DNA of 34,289 nt from Fimenecus sp051881455. GTDB taxonomy: Bacteria; Bacillota; Clostridia; Oscillospirales; Acutalibacteraceae. Shown here piece by piece: positions 16,536 to 23,928 of this stretch. The translations under genes were made by a program, and so were the position numbers. Each line of letters starts with the position of its first letter. Within the stretch, counting starts at the first letter, position 1. The DNA lies in NCBI GenBank assembly GCA_051881455.1, contig JBJEPX010000068.1:1-34289 (forward strand), given 5' to 3'. The notes under the pieces are model-generated. The model did no database searches. It was given only the letters and a program-made list of their open reading frames with translations, and was not told where the DNA came from.

Positions 16536-18266
16536 ATGGAAGAATTGATGGCCAACATTTACGGCTCAACAGGCGTCTGGTTTTTAATGGGCGCCGCGCT
16601 GGTGTTCTTTATGCAGGCGGGCTTTGCTATGGTGGAGGCAGGCTTCACAAGGGCAAAGAACGCAGGTAACATTATTATGAAAAACCTTATGGACTTTTGC
16701 ATAGGCACTGTGGTTTTCGTACTCTTGGGAGGCGGTCTTCTTCTCGGTGAGGACGCTCTCGGCGGTTTTTTAGGGCTCCCCACAATCGGACTCTTTACTG
16801 ATTTTGAAACATATGACTGGTACAATTTCGTATTCAACCTTGTTTTCTGTGCCACGGCCGCAACAATCGTTTCGGGCGCCATGGCGGAAAGAACAAAATT
16901 TTCGGCATACTGCATTTACAGCGGTGTTATCAGCGCCGTGATTTATCCCATTGAGGCTCACTGGGTATGGGGCGGCGGCTGGCTCACAAGGCTCGGCGCA
17001 ACTCTTTTCGGTGAGGGTTCACCTGAATTTGTTGACTTTGCAGGCTCCTGCCTTATCCATATGGTCGGCGGTATTTCGGCGCTTATCGGTGCAATTATTT
17101 TAGGACCCAGAATCGGAAAATACACAAAGGAAAAAGACGGCACAATAAAGGTTAACGCCATTCCCGGTCACTCAATCACACTCGGAGCACTCGGCTGCTT
17201 TATCCTGTGGTTCGGCTGGTACGGTTTTAACGGTGCGGCGGCTTCCGACGGACTTCAGCTCTCACAGATTTTTGCAACAACAACAATCGCCGCCGGTGTT
17301 TCAACCTGCGTTACAATGGCATTTACATGGATTAAAAACGGTAAGCCCGATGTTTCCATGACGCTGAACGGCTCTCTTGCAGGTCTTGTAGGTATCACCG
17401 CAGGCTGTGCAAACCTCGACGCGGTGGGGGCAATCGTTGTAGGAATCGTTTCAGGTATTCTTGTTGTAGTTGTTGTTGAGCTTCTTGATATGAAGCTTCA
17501 CATTGATGACCCTGTGGGTGCAGTTGCAGTTCACTGTGCAAACGGTATCTGGGGTACAATCGCTGTGGGTTTGCTGGACAGAAACGACGGTCTTTTCTAT
17601 TCGGGAGATTTCAAACTTCTCTCAATTCAGTTAATCGGCGTTCTGGCAGTTGCCGCCTGGACGATTGTTACAATGACTATCGTGTTCCTCGCAATTAAGA
17701 AATTTCACGGTTTACGCGTTACTCCCGCAGAAGAAATCGGCGGACTTGATTCTTATGAGCACGGTCTTGAAAGCGCATACGGCGGATTCAGTATTGACGA
17801 AATTCACTCATCATATTCGGAGCCTGCGGTTACCGGTGATGTTCCCGAATCAAAGGCGGTTACCGTTGAGCTTGTTACCGATAAGCCTGTTGCAAGCGAT
17901 GTTAAGATGACAAAGATTGAAATTCTTTGCAACGAATCAAAGTTTGAAGCACTTAAAAACGCAATGAACGAAATCGGTGTTTCGGGTATGACGGTTACAA
18001 AAGTTCTCGGTTGCGGTATTCAAAAGGGTCAGGACAGATATTACAGAGGCGTTAAGATTGAAAGCATGGACCTTCGTCCGAAGGTACAGGTTGAAATTGT
18101 TGTGGCAAAAGTTCCTGTCCGTCAGGTTATAGACACAGCAAAGAAGGTTCTTTATACAGGCAACATCGGCGACGGTAAGATTTTCGTCTATGATGTTGAG
18201 AATGTCGTCAAGGTCCGCACAGGTGAAGAGGGCTATGACGCATTGCAGGGACACGACCAATTCTGA
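16536..18266 (+). CDS. amt: Ammonium transporter fused to a C-terminal PII signalling domain
   Basis: A 576-residue protein. Residues about 1-410 form an Amt/MEP/Rh channel with eleven predicted helices; GGGWLTRLGATLF, the first pore-histidine region (LIHMVGGISALIGAIILGPR) and the second (AVHCANGIWGTIAVGLL) are all present. A linker of about 50 residues leads to a PII (GlnB/GlnK) domain at 458-576. That domain has its beta1 start MTKIEILC, a T-loop with GQDRYYRGVK, the B-loop region, and GDGKIFVYDVENVVKVRTGEEG at the C-terminus. Normally Amt and GlnK are separate genes in one operon, and GlnK plugs the channel when nitrogen is plentiful; here the regulator is tethered to the channel. SD AGGAGG precedes the ATG by 8 bp. 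The structured leader suggests attenuation control. The PII T-loop tyrosines may or may not be modified. Confidence 0.95.
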   Translation: MEELMANIYGSTGVWFLMGAALVFFMQAGFAMVEAGFTRAKNAGNIIMKNLMDFCIGTVVFVLLGGGLLLGEDALGGFLGLPTIGLFTDFETYDWYNFVFNLVFCATAATIVSGAMAERTKFSAYCIYSGVISAVIYPIEAHWVWGGGWLTRLGATLFGEGSPEFVDFAGSCLIHMVGGISALIGAIILGPRIGKYTKEKDGTIKVNAIPGHSITLGALGCFILWFGWYGFNGAAASDGLQLSQIFATTTIAAGVSTCVTMAFTWIKNGKPDVSMTLNGSLAGLVGITAGCANLDAVGAIVVGIVSGILVVVVVELLDMKLHIDDPVGAVAVHCANGIWGTIAVGLLDRNDGLFYSGDFKLLSIQLIGVLAVAAWTIVTMTIVFLAIKKFHGLRVTPAEEIGGLDSYEHGLESAYGGFSIDEIHSSYSEPAVTGDVPESKAVTVELVTDKPVASDVKMTKIEILCNESKFEALKNAMNEIGVSGMTVTKVLGCGIQKGQDRYYRGVKIESMDLRPKVQVEIVVAKVPVRQVIDTAKKVLYTGNIGDGKIFVYDVENVVKVRTGEEGYDALQGHDQF

Positions 18267-18322
18267 TTTGTCCCATTATTAAATTAGGTTTTTGCTACCT
18301 GCAAAAATACACACTACACACA

Positions 18323-18365
18323 GGCAAAGAGCTTGCGGAGATTATCTCTGCGGGCTCTTTGTCTT
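18323..18365 (+). terminator. Terminator of the amt-PII gene
   Basis: A long hairpin: CAAAGAGC (18325-18332) pairs with GCTCTTTG (18354-18361), continued by an inner stem closing on an ATT loop near 18342-18344, then TCTTTT. It lies 57 bp after the stop codon. Confidence 0.82.
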
Positions 18366-18374
18366 TTATATAGT

Positions 18375-18696
18375 TATGCCGAGCGCTTAAAGATAAGGTG
18401 AGGGGAGTCGAACCCGATATGGTTTAAAACGGTATATTTTTGCCTGAACTGCGTTAAAAATCTCGCCATACGGCAGTATGGCAGCGATTTTATGCCTTGT
18501 TCAAACAAAAATCTACTCGTTTTAAACTGCGCTGCACCGAAAATGCAGAGAGTACGGATGGATTTTTGCTTTTGAAACGGCAGTCGGGCTGACGCCCGAC
18601 AACGGTGAAAAAGTGAAAATACGCCGTAATATCAAATTTTCGGCATATTGTGTTCGATTTCCCTCACCTTAAGTTTTTCTTTAAGCACTCGGCATA
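18375..18696. mobile_element. MITE-like element with TA-flanked terminal inverted repeats
   Basis: The left end TATGCCGAGCGCTTAAAG (from 18375) and the right end (reverse complement TATGCCGAGTGCTTAAAG, ending 18696) are inverted copies, and both arms continue into AAGGTGAGGG (left 18395-18404; right CCCTCACCTT 18661-18670), with 6 or 7 extra bases in the right arm. TA bounds each end, as expected for the TA target duplication of IS630/Tc1-type transposons. The 322-bp interior has no convincing gene and contains a further large palindrome at 18422-18527. A 46-bp sequence made only of the two ends occurs at 21385-21430. A non-autonomous element is the best reading; no transposase is in the window. 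Confidence 0.6.
18422..18527. repeat. Nested imperfect palindrome inside the MITE-like element
   Basis: The outer arms GTTTAAAACG (18422-18431) and CGTTTTAAAC (18518-18527) are exact. Inner pairings include TTTTTG/CAAAAA, GAAC/GTTC and AAAATC/GATTTT, closing on GCCATAC-GGCA-GTATGGC. The DNA or RNA could form one arm of about 100 nt with small internal loops. Confidence 0.75.
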
Positions 18697-18717
18697 GTGT
18701 ACAGGTTTTTTGCGAAA

Positions 18718-20319
18718 TTATCTGTCCCATTTATCGGCGAGAGCGTTAATCTGGTCGGTGAATTTCGCCAAATCCTTGTTAGCTCCTCCTCTGTTGTGTT
18801 CAATAACAATAAGCAATCTTTTACCCGCCTGCAAAAGCCGCTGAAATACAGAATTTGCGCGCTGAACATTAGGCTTATTACGCTTGATTTTTTCGTGATT
18901 GCCCTCGCAAAGGCACTCGCCGCTGATAATATCGTATTCTGCGCCGTTAAAGGGCGCTTCCGCCGATATTCCCAATTCAGACGCTATACTGTGTGCAAAA
19001 ATATCGCATACCGTATCCTCACCGTGGTTTACAAACACCTTTTCGGGTGTAGGGGTAATGTTTTTAAGCCAATTCATGAGCATATCACGGTCTGCGTGGC
19101 CGCTGATTCCGTCTATCTGCCGTATATTGGCTCTTACGGTAATTTCCTCGCCGAAAAGCTTAACCGAAGGTGCGCCGTCAATAAGCTTACTGCCCAGCGT
19201 TCCCTCCGCCTGATAGCCTACAAAAAGAATTGTACTTTCCTCGCGCCACAAATTGTGCTTTAAATGGTGGCGGATACGCCCCGCCTCACACATTCCCGAA
19301 GCGGACAGGATAACCTTAGGCGTTGTATCGGCATTTATAAACCGTGATTCATCGCTTGTGACAGCAAGATTGAGTCCCTGAAATACTATGGGATTTATGC
19401 CTTTTTCAAGTAGTGCGAGTGTATCGCTGTCATAATAATCAAGAAGACCGCCCGAATAAATTCCCGTTGCCTCAACAGCCAGCGGACTATCCACCCAAAC
19501 GGGGAAATTATCGTGACCTTTTACAAGCCCTTTTTCCTTTATATGGCGGATTAAATAAAGAATTTCCTGCGTTCTGCCAACGGCAAAACAGGGTACAACC
19601 ACATTTCCGCCACGGTCAAAGGTTTTTTGAATAACATCGGTTAACTGATTTACATAATCAGGGCGCTCACCGTGGAGTCTGTCGCCGTATGTAGATTCAA
19701 TAACAACTATATCAGCCTTTTCAGGCTTTTGCGGGTCACGGATAAGCGGACGGGACACATTGCCCACATCGCCTGAAAACAGCAACACCTTTGTTATACC
19801 GTTTTCCGTGATTGTTATTTCAATGCTTGCAGAGCCCAAAAGATGCCCTGCGTCAATAAATCGTATTTTAATGCCATCAAAAATATCGTATTCCTTATTG
19901 TAATCACAGGGAACAAACATTTTCATTGTTGCCGCAACATCATCTGAGGTATAGAGCGGCTTATAATCAGCGTCGCCGTTTCTTTTTGACTTGCGGTTGC
20001 GCCATTCTGCTTCAAACTCCTGAATATGGGCGGAGTCCATAAGCATTATGGAGCAAAGCTTGTTTGTGGCGAGCGTTGTATAAATGGGTGCGTCATAACC
20101 GTTGGCCGTCAGGAAAGGAAGCTTTCCCGAATGGTCGATATGGGCGTGAGTGAGCAGCACGCAGTCGATTGTATTTGCGGCAACGGGTAAATCGCAGTTT
20201 TCGTAAATATCCGCCCCCTGCTCCATGCCGCAGTCAACAAGCATCCGCCTGCCGCAGGCTGTAATCAATGTGCAGGAGCCCGTTACCTCGTGGGCGGCTC
20301 CCAAAAATTGAAGTTTCAT
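18718..20319 (-). CDS. Beta-CASP metallo-beta-lactamase fold protein (RNA-processing nuclease family)
   Basis: A 533-residue protein of the CPSF73/YSH1-like beta-CASP group, zinc-dependent RNases. The MBL motif HAHIDH is at residues 58-63, preceded by the MLVDCGMEQG strand. The VVIESTYGDRLHG segment, the beta-CASP signatures FAVGRTQEILYLI and ILSASGMCEAGRIRHHL, SGHADRD and FVNHGE (the C-terminal metal-site motifs) are all present. The tail of about 70 residues is basic (IKRNKPNVQRANSVFQRLLQ). It is cytoplasmic, with SD AAGGTGATTTT before the ATG. Bacterial members are often annotated as exoribonucleases, but the exact RNA substrate of this branch is not established. It is transcribed alone toward the MITE-like element. 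Confidence 0.92.
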   Translation of the reverse strand: MKLQFLGAAHEVTGSCTLITACGRRMLVDCGMEQGADIYENCDLPVAANTIDCVLLTHAHIDHSGKLPFLTANGYDAPIYTTLATNKLCSIMLMDSAHIQEFEAEWRNRKSKRNGDADYKPLYTSDDVAATMKMFVPCDYNKEYDIFDGIKIRFIDAGHLLGSASIEITITENGITKVLLFSGDVGNVSRPLIRDPQKPEKADIVVIESTYGDRLHGERPDYVNQLTDVIQKTFDRGGNVVVPCFAVGRTQEILYLIRHIKEKGLVKGHDNFPVWVDSPLAVEATGIYSGGLLDYYDSDTLALLEKGINPIVFQGLNLAVTSDESRFINADTTPKVILSASGMCEAGRIRHHLKHNLWREESTILFVGYQAEGTLGSKLIDGAPSVKLFGEEITVRANIRQIDGISGHADRDMLMNWLKNITPTPEKVFVNHGEDTVCDIFAHSIASELGISAEAPFNGAEYDIISGECLCEGNHEKIKRNKPNVQRANSVFQRLLQAGKRLLIVIEHNRGGANKDLAKFTDQINALADKWDR

Positions 20320-20433
20320 AAAATCACCTTATCTTTTATGTAAATGCCCTTTTAATAATTATATAAAATTGCAAGGCAAAGTTAAACTGTCAAAATTCAC
20401 ATATTTACGATGAATTTATTGTAACATACTTTC

Positions 20434-20462
20434 TTGAAATGTATTTTATGATATGATAAAAT
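20434..20462 (+). promoter_or_regulatory. Sigma-A promoter of the acyltransferase-like gene
   Basis: TTGAAA (20434-20439), 17 bp, TAAAAT (20457-20462), 28 bp before the ATG at 20491. The layout closely resembles the guaA promoter. Confidence 0.75.
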
Positions 20463-20490
20463 CGTTGCATAGGAAAAAGGATGTGTTATT

Positions 20491-21366
20491 ATGTTGGATT
20501 TAGACCGTTCAAGGGATTTACTGATGAAAATTTACGGCGACAGAAAGCTTTGCGACATTCTTGACTCATATATTTTAAAGCACAAAATGAAAATCCGTTT
20601 TTGTCTTGAATTTTGCCGCAAAGACCGTTGGGAAGTATTCCTAAAAAGCGACCCTATCTTTAAACTGAGTCTTGTTTATGCCTTTCTGCCCGAAACAAAG
20701 GACAGATATTTTGAGAAAGGTATCAGCGACAAGATTTTCTTCGATACAATGGATGATATTCGCATTTGGATTGATGACCACCGCGCTCGCACCGGCGAAT
20801 ACGGTCTTTATGAGCTTAACTGGATAATGGACCATATGCGACTGGCTATTTTCAAACTCGGCAGACTGCAATATCAAAAATCCAAGTATTTTTTCGGTCC
20901 CTCATATAAAAAGAACGGCGTCAGTATAAAATTCGGTGAAAATGTTTTCAGTATGCACATTCCGAGAGGTGAAAAACTCAATATTGAAGCGTGTAAACAA
21001 TCAATAGAAGAAGCAAGGGTGTTTTTCAAAAAGTATTATCCCGAATATCCTACGAACATATTTGTTTGTCACAGTTGGCTTCTCTATTCCGGCAACAGAA
21101 ATTATATGAGAGAGGACAGTAATATAATCAGATTTTCGGAAATGTACGATATTGTAAAAGAAATGGAATCACCCTCGCAAGCATATTTATGGATTTTCGG
21201 CAAAAAAATCGGCAACAAAGAATTATTCGCTCACAAAAAGTTGTACGGCAATTACGGTCATACCGAAGATTTGCCTCACGAAGTTAAGCTTCACAAGGAC
21301 GCCATAGAATACATTAAAAGCGGCGGAAAATTAGGTGAAGGAATGGGCGTTATTACATTTCAATAG
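20491..21366 (+). CDS. Acyltransferase-domain protein (NAT_N/GNAT_C, formerly DUF5596-like)
   Basis: A 291-residue soluble protein. The N-terminal half is helical. The C-terminal half carries the features I associate with the GNAT_C-type domain: LYELNWIMDHMRLAIFKLGRLQYQ (about 110-133), MHIPRGEKLN (about 151-160), a segment EEARVFFKKYYPEYP, and IFVCHSWLLY followed by SNIIRFSEMYDIV. Such proteins are found in Firmicutes and Actinobacteria, are predicted to be acyltransferases, and have no assigned substrate. RBS AAAAAGGATG precedes the start. It is probably monocistronic; the 46-bp palindrome at 21385-21430 lies just after it. Function remains a prediction from family resemblance. Confidence 0.72.
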   Translation: MLDLDRSRDLLMKIYGDRKLCDILDSYILKHKMKIRFCLEFCRKDRWEVFLKSDPIFKLSLVYAFLPETKDRYFEKGISDKIFFDTMDDIRIWIDDHRARTGEYGLYELNWIMDHMRLAIFKLGRLQYQKSKYFFGPSYKKNGVSIKFGENVFSMHIPRGEKLNIEACKQSIEEARVFFKKYYPEYPTNIFVCHSWLLYSGNRNYMREDSNIIRFSEMYDIVKEMESPSQAYLWIFGKKIGNKELFAHKKLYGNYGHTEDLPHEVKLHKDAIEYIKSGGKLGEGMGVITFQ

Positions 21367-21384
21367 TTTTTGACACTCTGAATA

Positions 21385-21430
21385 TATGCCGAGCGCTTAA
21401 AGGTAAGTGTTTCTTTAAGCACTCGGCATA
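21385..21430. repeat. 46-bp palindrome made of the two MITE-like ends
   Basis: TATGCCGAGCGCTTAAAG at the left and TTTAAGCACTCGGCATA at the right, separated by about 10 bases. The arms match the ends of the 18375-18696 element. It has no T-run immediately after it, so it is a poor standard terminator, though its hairpin lies between two transcription units. Confidence 0.8.
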
Positions 21431-21456
21431 TGTATTAGGAGTGTTTTTTATTTGTA

Positions 21457-21485
21457 TTGACATTTTTCCTGAAATCCTTTATAAT
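21457..21485 (+). promoter_or_regulatory. Consensus sigma-A promoter of the fur-permease operon
   Basis: TTGACA (21457-21462), 17 bp, TATAAT (21480-21485): a full match to both hexamers at optimal spacing. Such a strong promoter is commonly held down by a repressor, which fits the palindrome directly after it. Confidence 0.88.
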
Positions 21486-21503
21486 TTGAAAATGGATTTC
21501 AAA
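21485..21503 (+). promoter_or_regulatory. Candidate Fur-family operator over the transcription start
   Basis: Inverted repeat TTTGAAA-atgga-TTTCAAA, immediately downstream of the -10 box, followed by another half-like TTCAAA. The position would block initiation when bound. It does not match the textbook Fur, Zur or PerR boxes closely, so the metal specificity is open. Confidence 0.5.
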
Positions 21504-21524
21504 TTCAAATGTGTGGTGAACAAA

Positions 21525-21932
21525 ATGGGATATGAAACAAAGCAAAGCCGCCTTGTTTTCGATTTTTTGGGGAACAATGCCGACCGTCATTTTTCTGCCG
21601 AGGAAGTCTATTTTTCCCTGCTCTCACAGGGCGGGAAAATAGGCAGAACCACCGTTTACCGCCAGCTTGAACGGCTTGTTGAGGACGGAAAGGTTAGAAA
21701 ATTCTCAGCAGGCGACAGTGACGCTAACTGTTATCAGTTCAGCAATTCCGACAGTTGTTCAAACCACTATCACCTTAAATGCTCTGCCTGCGGGCGGCTT
21801 ATTCATACGGAATGCGATTTTCTCGATAAGCTTTCGGAGCATATTTTTAATGACCACAAATTTACCGTTGACAGTTCAAAAACCGTTTTGTACGGATTGT
21901 GCAAGGACTGCGTTAAGGAGAAAAAAGTATGA
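21525..21932 (+). CDS. Fur-family metal-responsive transcriptional repressor
   Basis: A 135-residue Fur-superfamily regulator. The N-terminal winged helix includes RHFSAEEVYFSLLSQ and the recognition helix IGRTTVYRQLERLVEDG. The dimerisation domain has HYHLKCSACGRLIHTEC with a CxxC zinc site, and the terminal CKDC supplies the second structural pair. The frame opens at 21441, but the promoter lies at 21457-21485 and the ATG at 21492 would be at the transcription start. The ATG at 21525, behind GGTGAAC, gives the proper family N-terminus. Its stop overlaps the start of the metal permease gene by 4 bp, so it probably controls that gene and itself. Fur, Zur, Mur and PerR cannot be separated by eye. 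Confidence 0.93.
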   Translation: MGYETKQSRLVFDFLGNNADRHFSAEEVYFSLLSQGGKIGRTTVYRQLERLVEDGKVRKFSAGDSDANCYQFSNSDSCSNHYHLKCSACGRLIHTECDFLDKLSEHIFNDHKFTVDSSKTVLYGLCKDCVKEKKV

Positions 21933-22822
21933 TTACAGCCTTACACATAAGCTTTTCCGGCTTCACCTCAGATACCGCCCTTTCTTTAATCCTTGACTCG
22001 GTGCTTGATACTCTTAAAATGCTCCCCTTCCTGTTTGCGGCTTTTTTGATAATTGAGCTTTTGGAGCATCACGCAAAAGAAAGCTTTGATAAGTTATTCC
22101 GCCGCACGGATAAATCGGGTCCTCTTGTGGGCGCACTTTTAGGCTGTGTACCGCAATGCGGATTTTCGGTGTTGTGTGCCAATTTATACACCGGCGGAAT
22201 CGTGACATTGGGCACCTTGATTGCCGTTTTTCTTTCCACCTCAGATGAGGCAGTTATTCTGCTTGCCTCCGCCCCTAACGGCGGCAGAGAGGTACTTCGG
22301 CTCATTTCAGTTAAAGTAATTATCGCCGTTATTGCGGGATATATGATAGATATTTTCGGAAAAAGATTTTTTAAAAATAAGGTTTCGGAAAGCGACCTGT
22401 GCGAGCACGACCACTGTGGCTGTGAGGAGCACAAAGGCGTTCTTATTCCCGCGCTTATTCACACGGTTAAAGTTTTCGGATTTTTGCTTTTGTTCACAGT
22501 AATTCTCAATTTTGCTGTTGCCTTGTTAGGCGAGGAACGGCTCGGTTCGGTTTTACTTACAAATTCGGTTTTTCAGCCGTTTCTCTCTGCTCTGCTCGGC
22601 TTTATTCCCAACTGCGCTTCGTCCGTTATGCTCACACAGCTCTATACGGAGGGTGCGTTAAGCTTCGGCTCTGTTATTGCCGGGCTTTGCACAAATGCAG
22701 GCGCAGGGCTTATTGTTCTTATGCGTGAGAAAAGCAGAATTCGCGACAATGTAAAAATCATAGGAATTTTGTATGTTTGTGCCGTTATACCGGGAATTAT
22801 TCTTCATCTTGCGGGAATTTAA
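21929..22822 (+). CDS. Putative manganese/arsenic-type permease (ArsP_2/DUF2899 family)
   Basis: A 297-residue membrane protein of the ArsP_2-like family, annotated in databases as putative manganese transporter or arsenic efflux protein. It is built as two similar halves: TM block 1 (about 15-140) with GALLGCVPQCGFSVLCANLY and TM block 2 (about 175-295) with ALLGFIPNCASSVMLTQLY, an internal repeat visible in the sequence. The loop between them contains CEHDHCGCEEH (about 157-167), a likely metal-binding stretch. Start codon and regulator stop overlap (ATGA), giving strict coupling to the Fur-type repressor. Together they look like a metal homeostasis unit. Direction and ion of transport are inferred from family and context only. 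Confidence 0.83.
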   Translation: MITALHISFSGFTSDTALSLILDSVLDTLKMLPFLFAAFLIIELLEHHAKESFDKLFRRTDKSGPLVGALLGCVPQCGFSVLCANLYTGGIVTLGTLIAVFLSTSDEAVILLASAPNGGREVLRLISVKVIIAVIAGYMIDIFGKRFFKNKVSESDLCEHDHCGCEEHKGVLIPALIHTVKVFGFLLLFTVILNFAVALLGEERLGSVLLTNSVFQPFLSALLGFIPNCASSVMLTQLYTEGALSFGSVIAGLCTNAGAGLIVLMREKSRIRDNVKIIGILYVCAVIPGIILHLAGI

Positions 22823-22833
22823 ACCAAATAAGT

Positions 22834-22876
22834 GTTTACTTTTAAGTTTTAATGTGTTAAAATGTGATTAGTAAAC
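22834..22876 (+). promoter_or_regulatory. Promoter and candidate operator of the yerC operon
   Basis: TTTACT (22835-22840), 17 bp, TAAAAT (22858-22863). Exact inverted half-sites GTTTACT (22834-22840) and AGTAAAC (22870-22876) bracket it, one on the -35 and one near the transcription start. A dimeric repressor, possibly the TrpR-like product itself, could bind them. Confidence 0.6.
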
Positions 22877-22894
22877 TTTGGAGGTTTATACGAA

Positions 22895-23182
22895 ATGGGA
22901 AGAAAATTTAAAAATGAAAATACAGATTTCCTTGTGGACTGCATTATGCAGCTTAAAGACCGCGAGGAGTGTTATAAGTTTTTTCAGGACCTTTGCACCG
23001 TTACGGAATTTCACGCAATGGCACAGCGCTGTGTTGTGGCTAAAATGCTTTCGGAAAAGAAGGTATATGCTGATATCGTCAGTGCAACGGGCGCTTCAAC
23101 AGCCACTATCAGCCGCGTAAACCGTTCACTTCAAGACGGTGCCGACGGTTACGATATTGTATTTGACAGGCTTTTAAAATGA
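22895..23182 (+). CDS. YerC/YecD family TrpR-related protein
   Basis: A 95-residue all-helical protein of the TrpR superfamily subgroup YerC/YecD. The segments FLVDCIMQLKDREECYKFFQDLCT and EFHAMAQRCVVAKML match the family, followed by the helix-turn-helix YADIVSATGASTATISRVNRSL. TrpR-like domains bind DNA as dimers; no ligand is known for this branch. RBS GGAGG precedes the ATG by 11 bp. The stop overlaps the methyltransferase start by 4 bp (ATGA), so it leads a three-gene operon with the methyltransferase and Hsp33. Confidence 0.93.
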   Translation: MGRKFKNENTDFLVDCIMQLKDREECYKFFQDLCTVTEFHAMAQRCVVAKMLSEKKVYADIVSATGASTATISRVNRSLQDGADGYDIVFDRLLK

Positions 23183-23925
23183 GTTACGGTGTTTTTTCCT
23201 CGGTCTATGATATTCTGACCGATAATGTGGATTATAAATTCCTTGCACAGAAAATATGCTCTCTGTTATCCCTTAACGGTGTTGACGGGGGGCTTTTGCT
23301 TGACTTGGGCTGCGGAACCGGCACACTCTCCTTTTTGCTTGAAGAAAAGGGATACGAAGTTATCGGTGCGGACCCAAGTGAAGATATGCTGGCTGTTGCA
23401 AACGAAAAGAAATACGAAAACGGCTCCTCGGCTATGTTTCTTTGCCAGAGCGGAGAAAGCCTTGACCTTTACGGCACGGTGGATTGCGCCGTATGCAGTC
23501 TTGACACTTTAAATCATATTGACTCTCTTGAAAAAATTTCTGAAACCTTCCGCAGAGTATCGCTTTTTATGAACAAGGGCGGAGTTTTTGTTTTTGATAT
23601 AAACACAGCCTATAAGCATAAAGAGATTTTGGGGAACAATACTTTCGTCTATGATATGGACGAGGTTTACTGCGTTTGGCAAAACACATTTGAGGAAGAA
23701 TACAAGCGCACGCATATTGACCTTGATTTCTTTATTAAGGTTGAAAACAAAGAGTTTTTTGAAAGATACGGCGAAAGCTTTTATGAATATGTATATGAAC
23801 TTGATGGCATACTGAAATTACTTAAAGATAACGGGTTTTCGGTTATAGGGTGCTTTGACGATTACAGCGATGAGGCGGTAACGGAAAAAACAGAGCGTAT
23901 AACCGTTGCCGCAAGGAAGGAATAA
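23179..23925 (+). CDS. Class I SAM-dependent methyltransferase
   Basis: A 248-residue methyltransferase. Motif I, the SAM-binding loop, is LLDLGCGTGTLSFLLEEKGYEVIGADPSEDML (about residues 36-67), with the acidic Asp in GADPS; motif II-like CAVCSLDTLNHI is at about 98-109, and GGVFVFDINTAYKH follows. The C-terminal third (about 150-248) resembles the small-molecule or tRNA methyltransferase group common in Firmicutes. It is translationally coupled to the TrpR-like gene and is 3 bp from the Hsp33 gene. The methylated substrate cannot be predicted. Confidence 0.9.
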   Translation: MSYGVFSSVYDILTDNVDYKFLAQKICSLLSLNGVDGGLLLDLGCGTGTLSFLLEEKGYEVIGADPSEDMLAVANEKKYENGSSAMFLCQSGESLDLYGTVDCAVCSLDTLNHIDSLEKISETFRRVSLFMNKGGVFVFDINTAYKHKEILGNNTFVYDMDEVYCVWQNTFEEEYKRTHIDLDFFIKVENKEFFERYGESFYEYVYELDGILKLLKDNGFSVIGCFDDYSDEAVTEKTERITVAARKE

Positions 23926-23928
23926 ATA

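Noticed and set aside
18375..18696. Protein-coding gene in the amt to beta-CASP gap
   Set aside because: No frame with a start and SD was found; the plus-strand frames overlapping its right end (from 18697) lie antisense to the well-supported beta-CASP gene.
20359..20385. TTGACA with a downstream TATAAT on the minus strand before the beta-CASP gene
   Set aside because: The spacing between the two boxes is about 24 bp, too long for a sigma-A promoter. A TTTAAC alternative with correct spacing is too weak to call.
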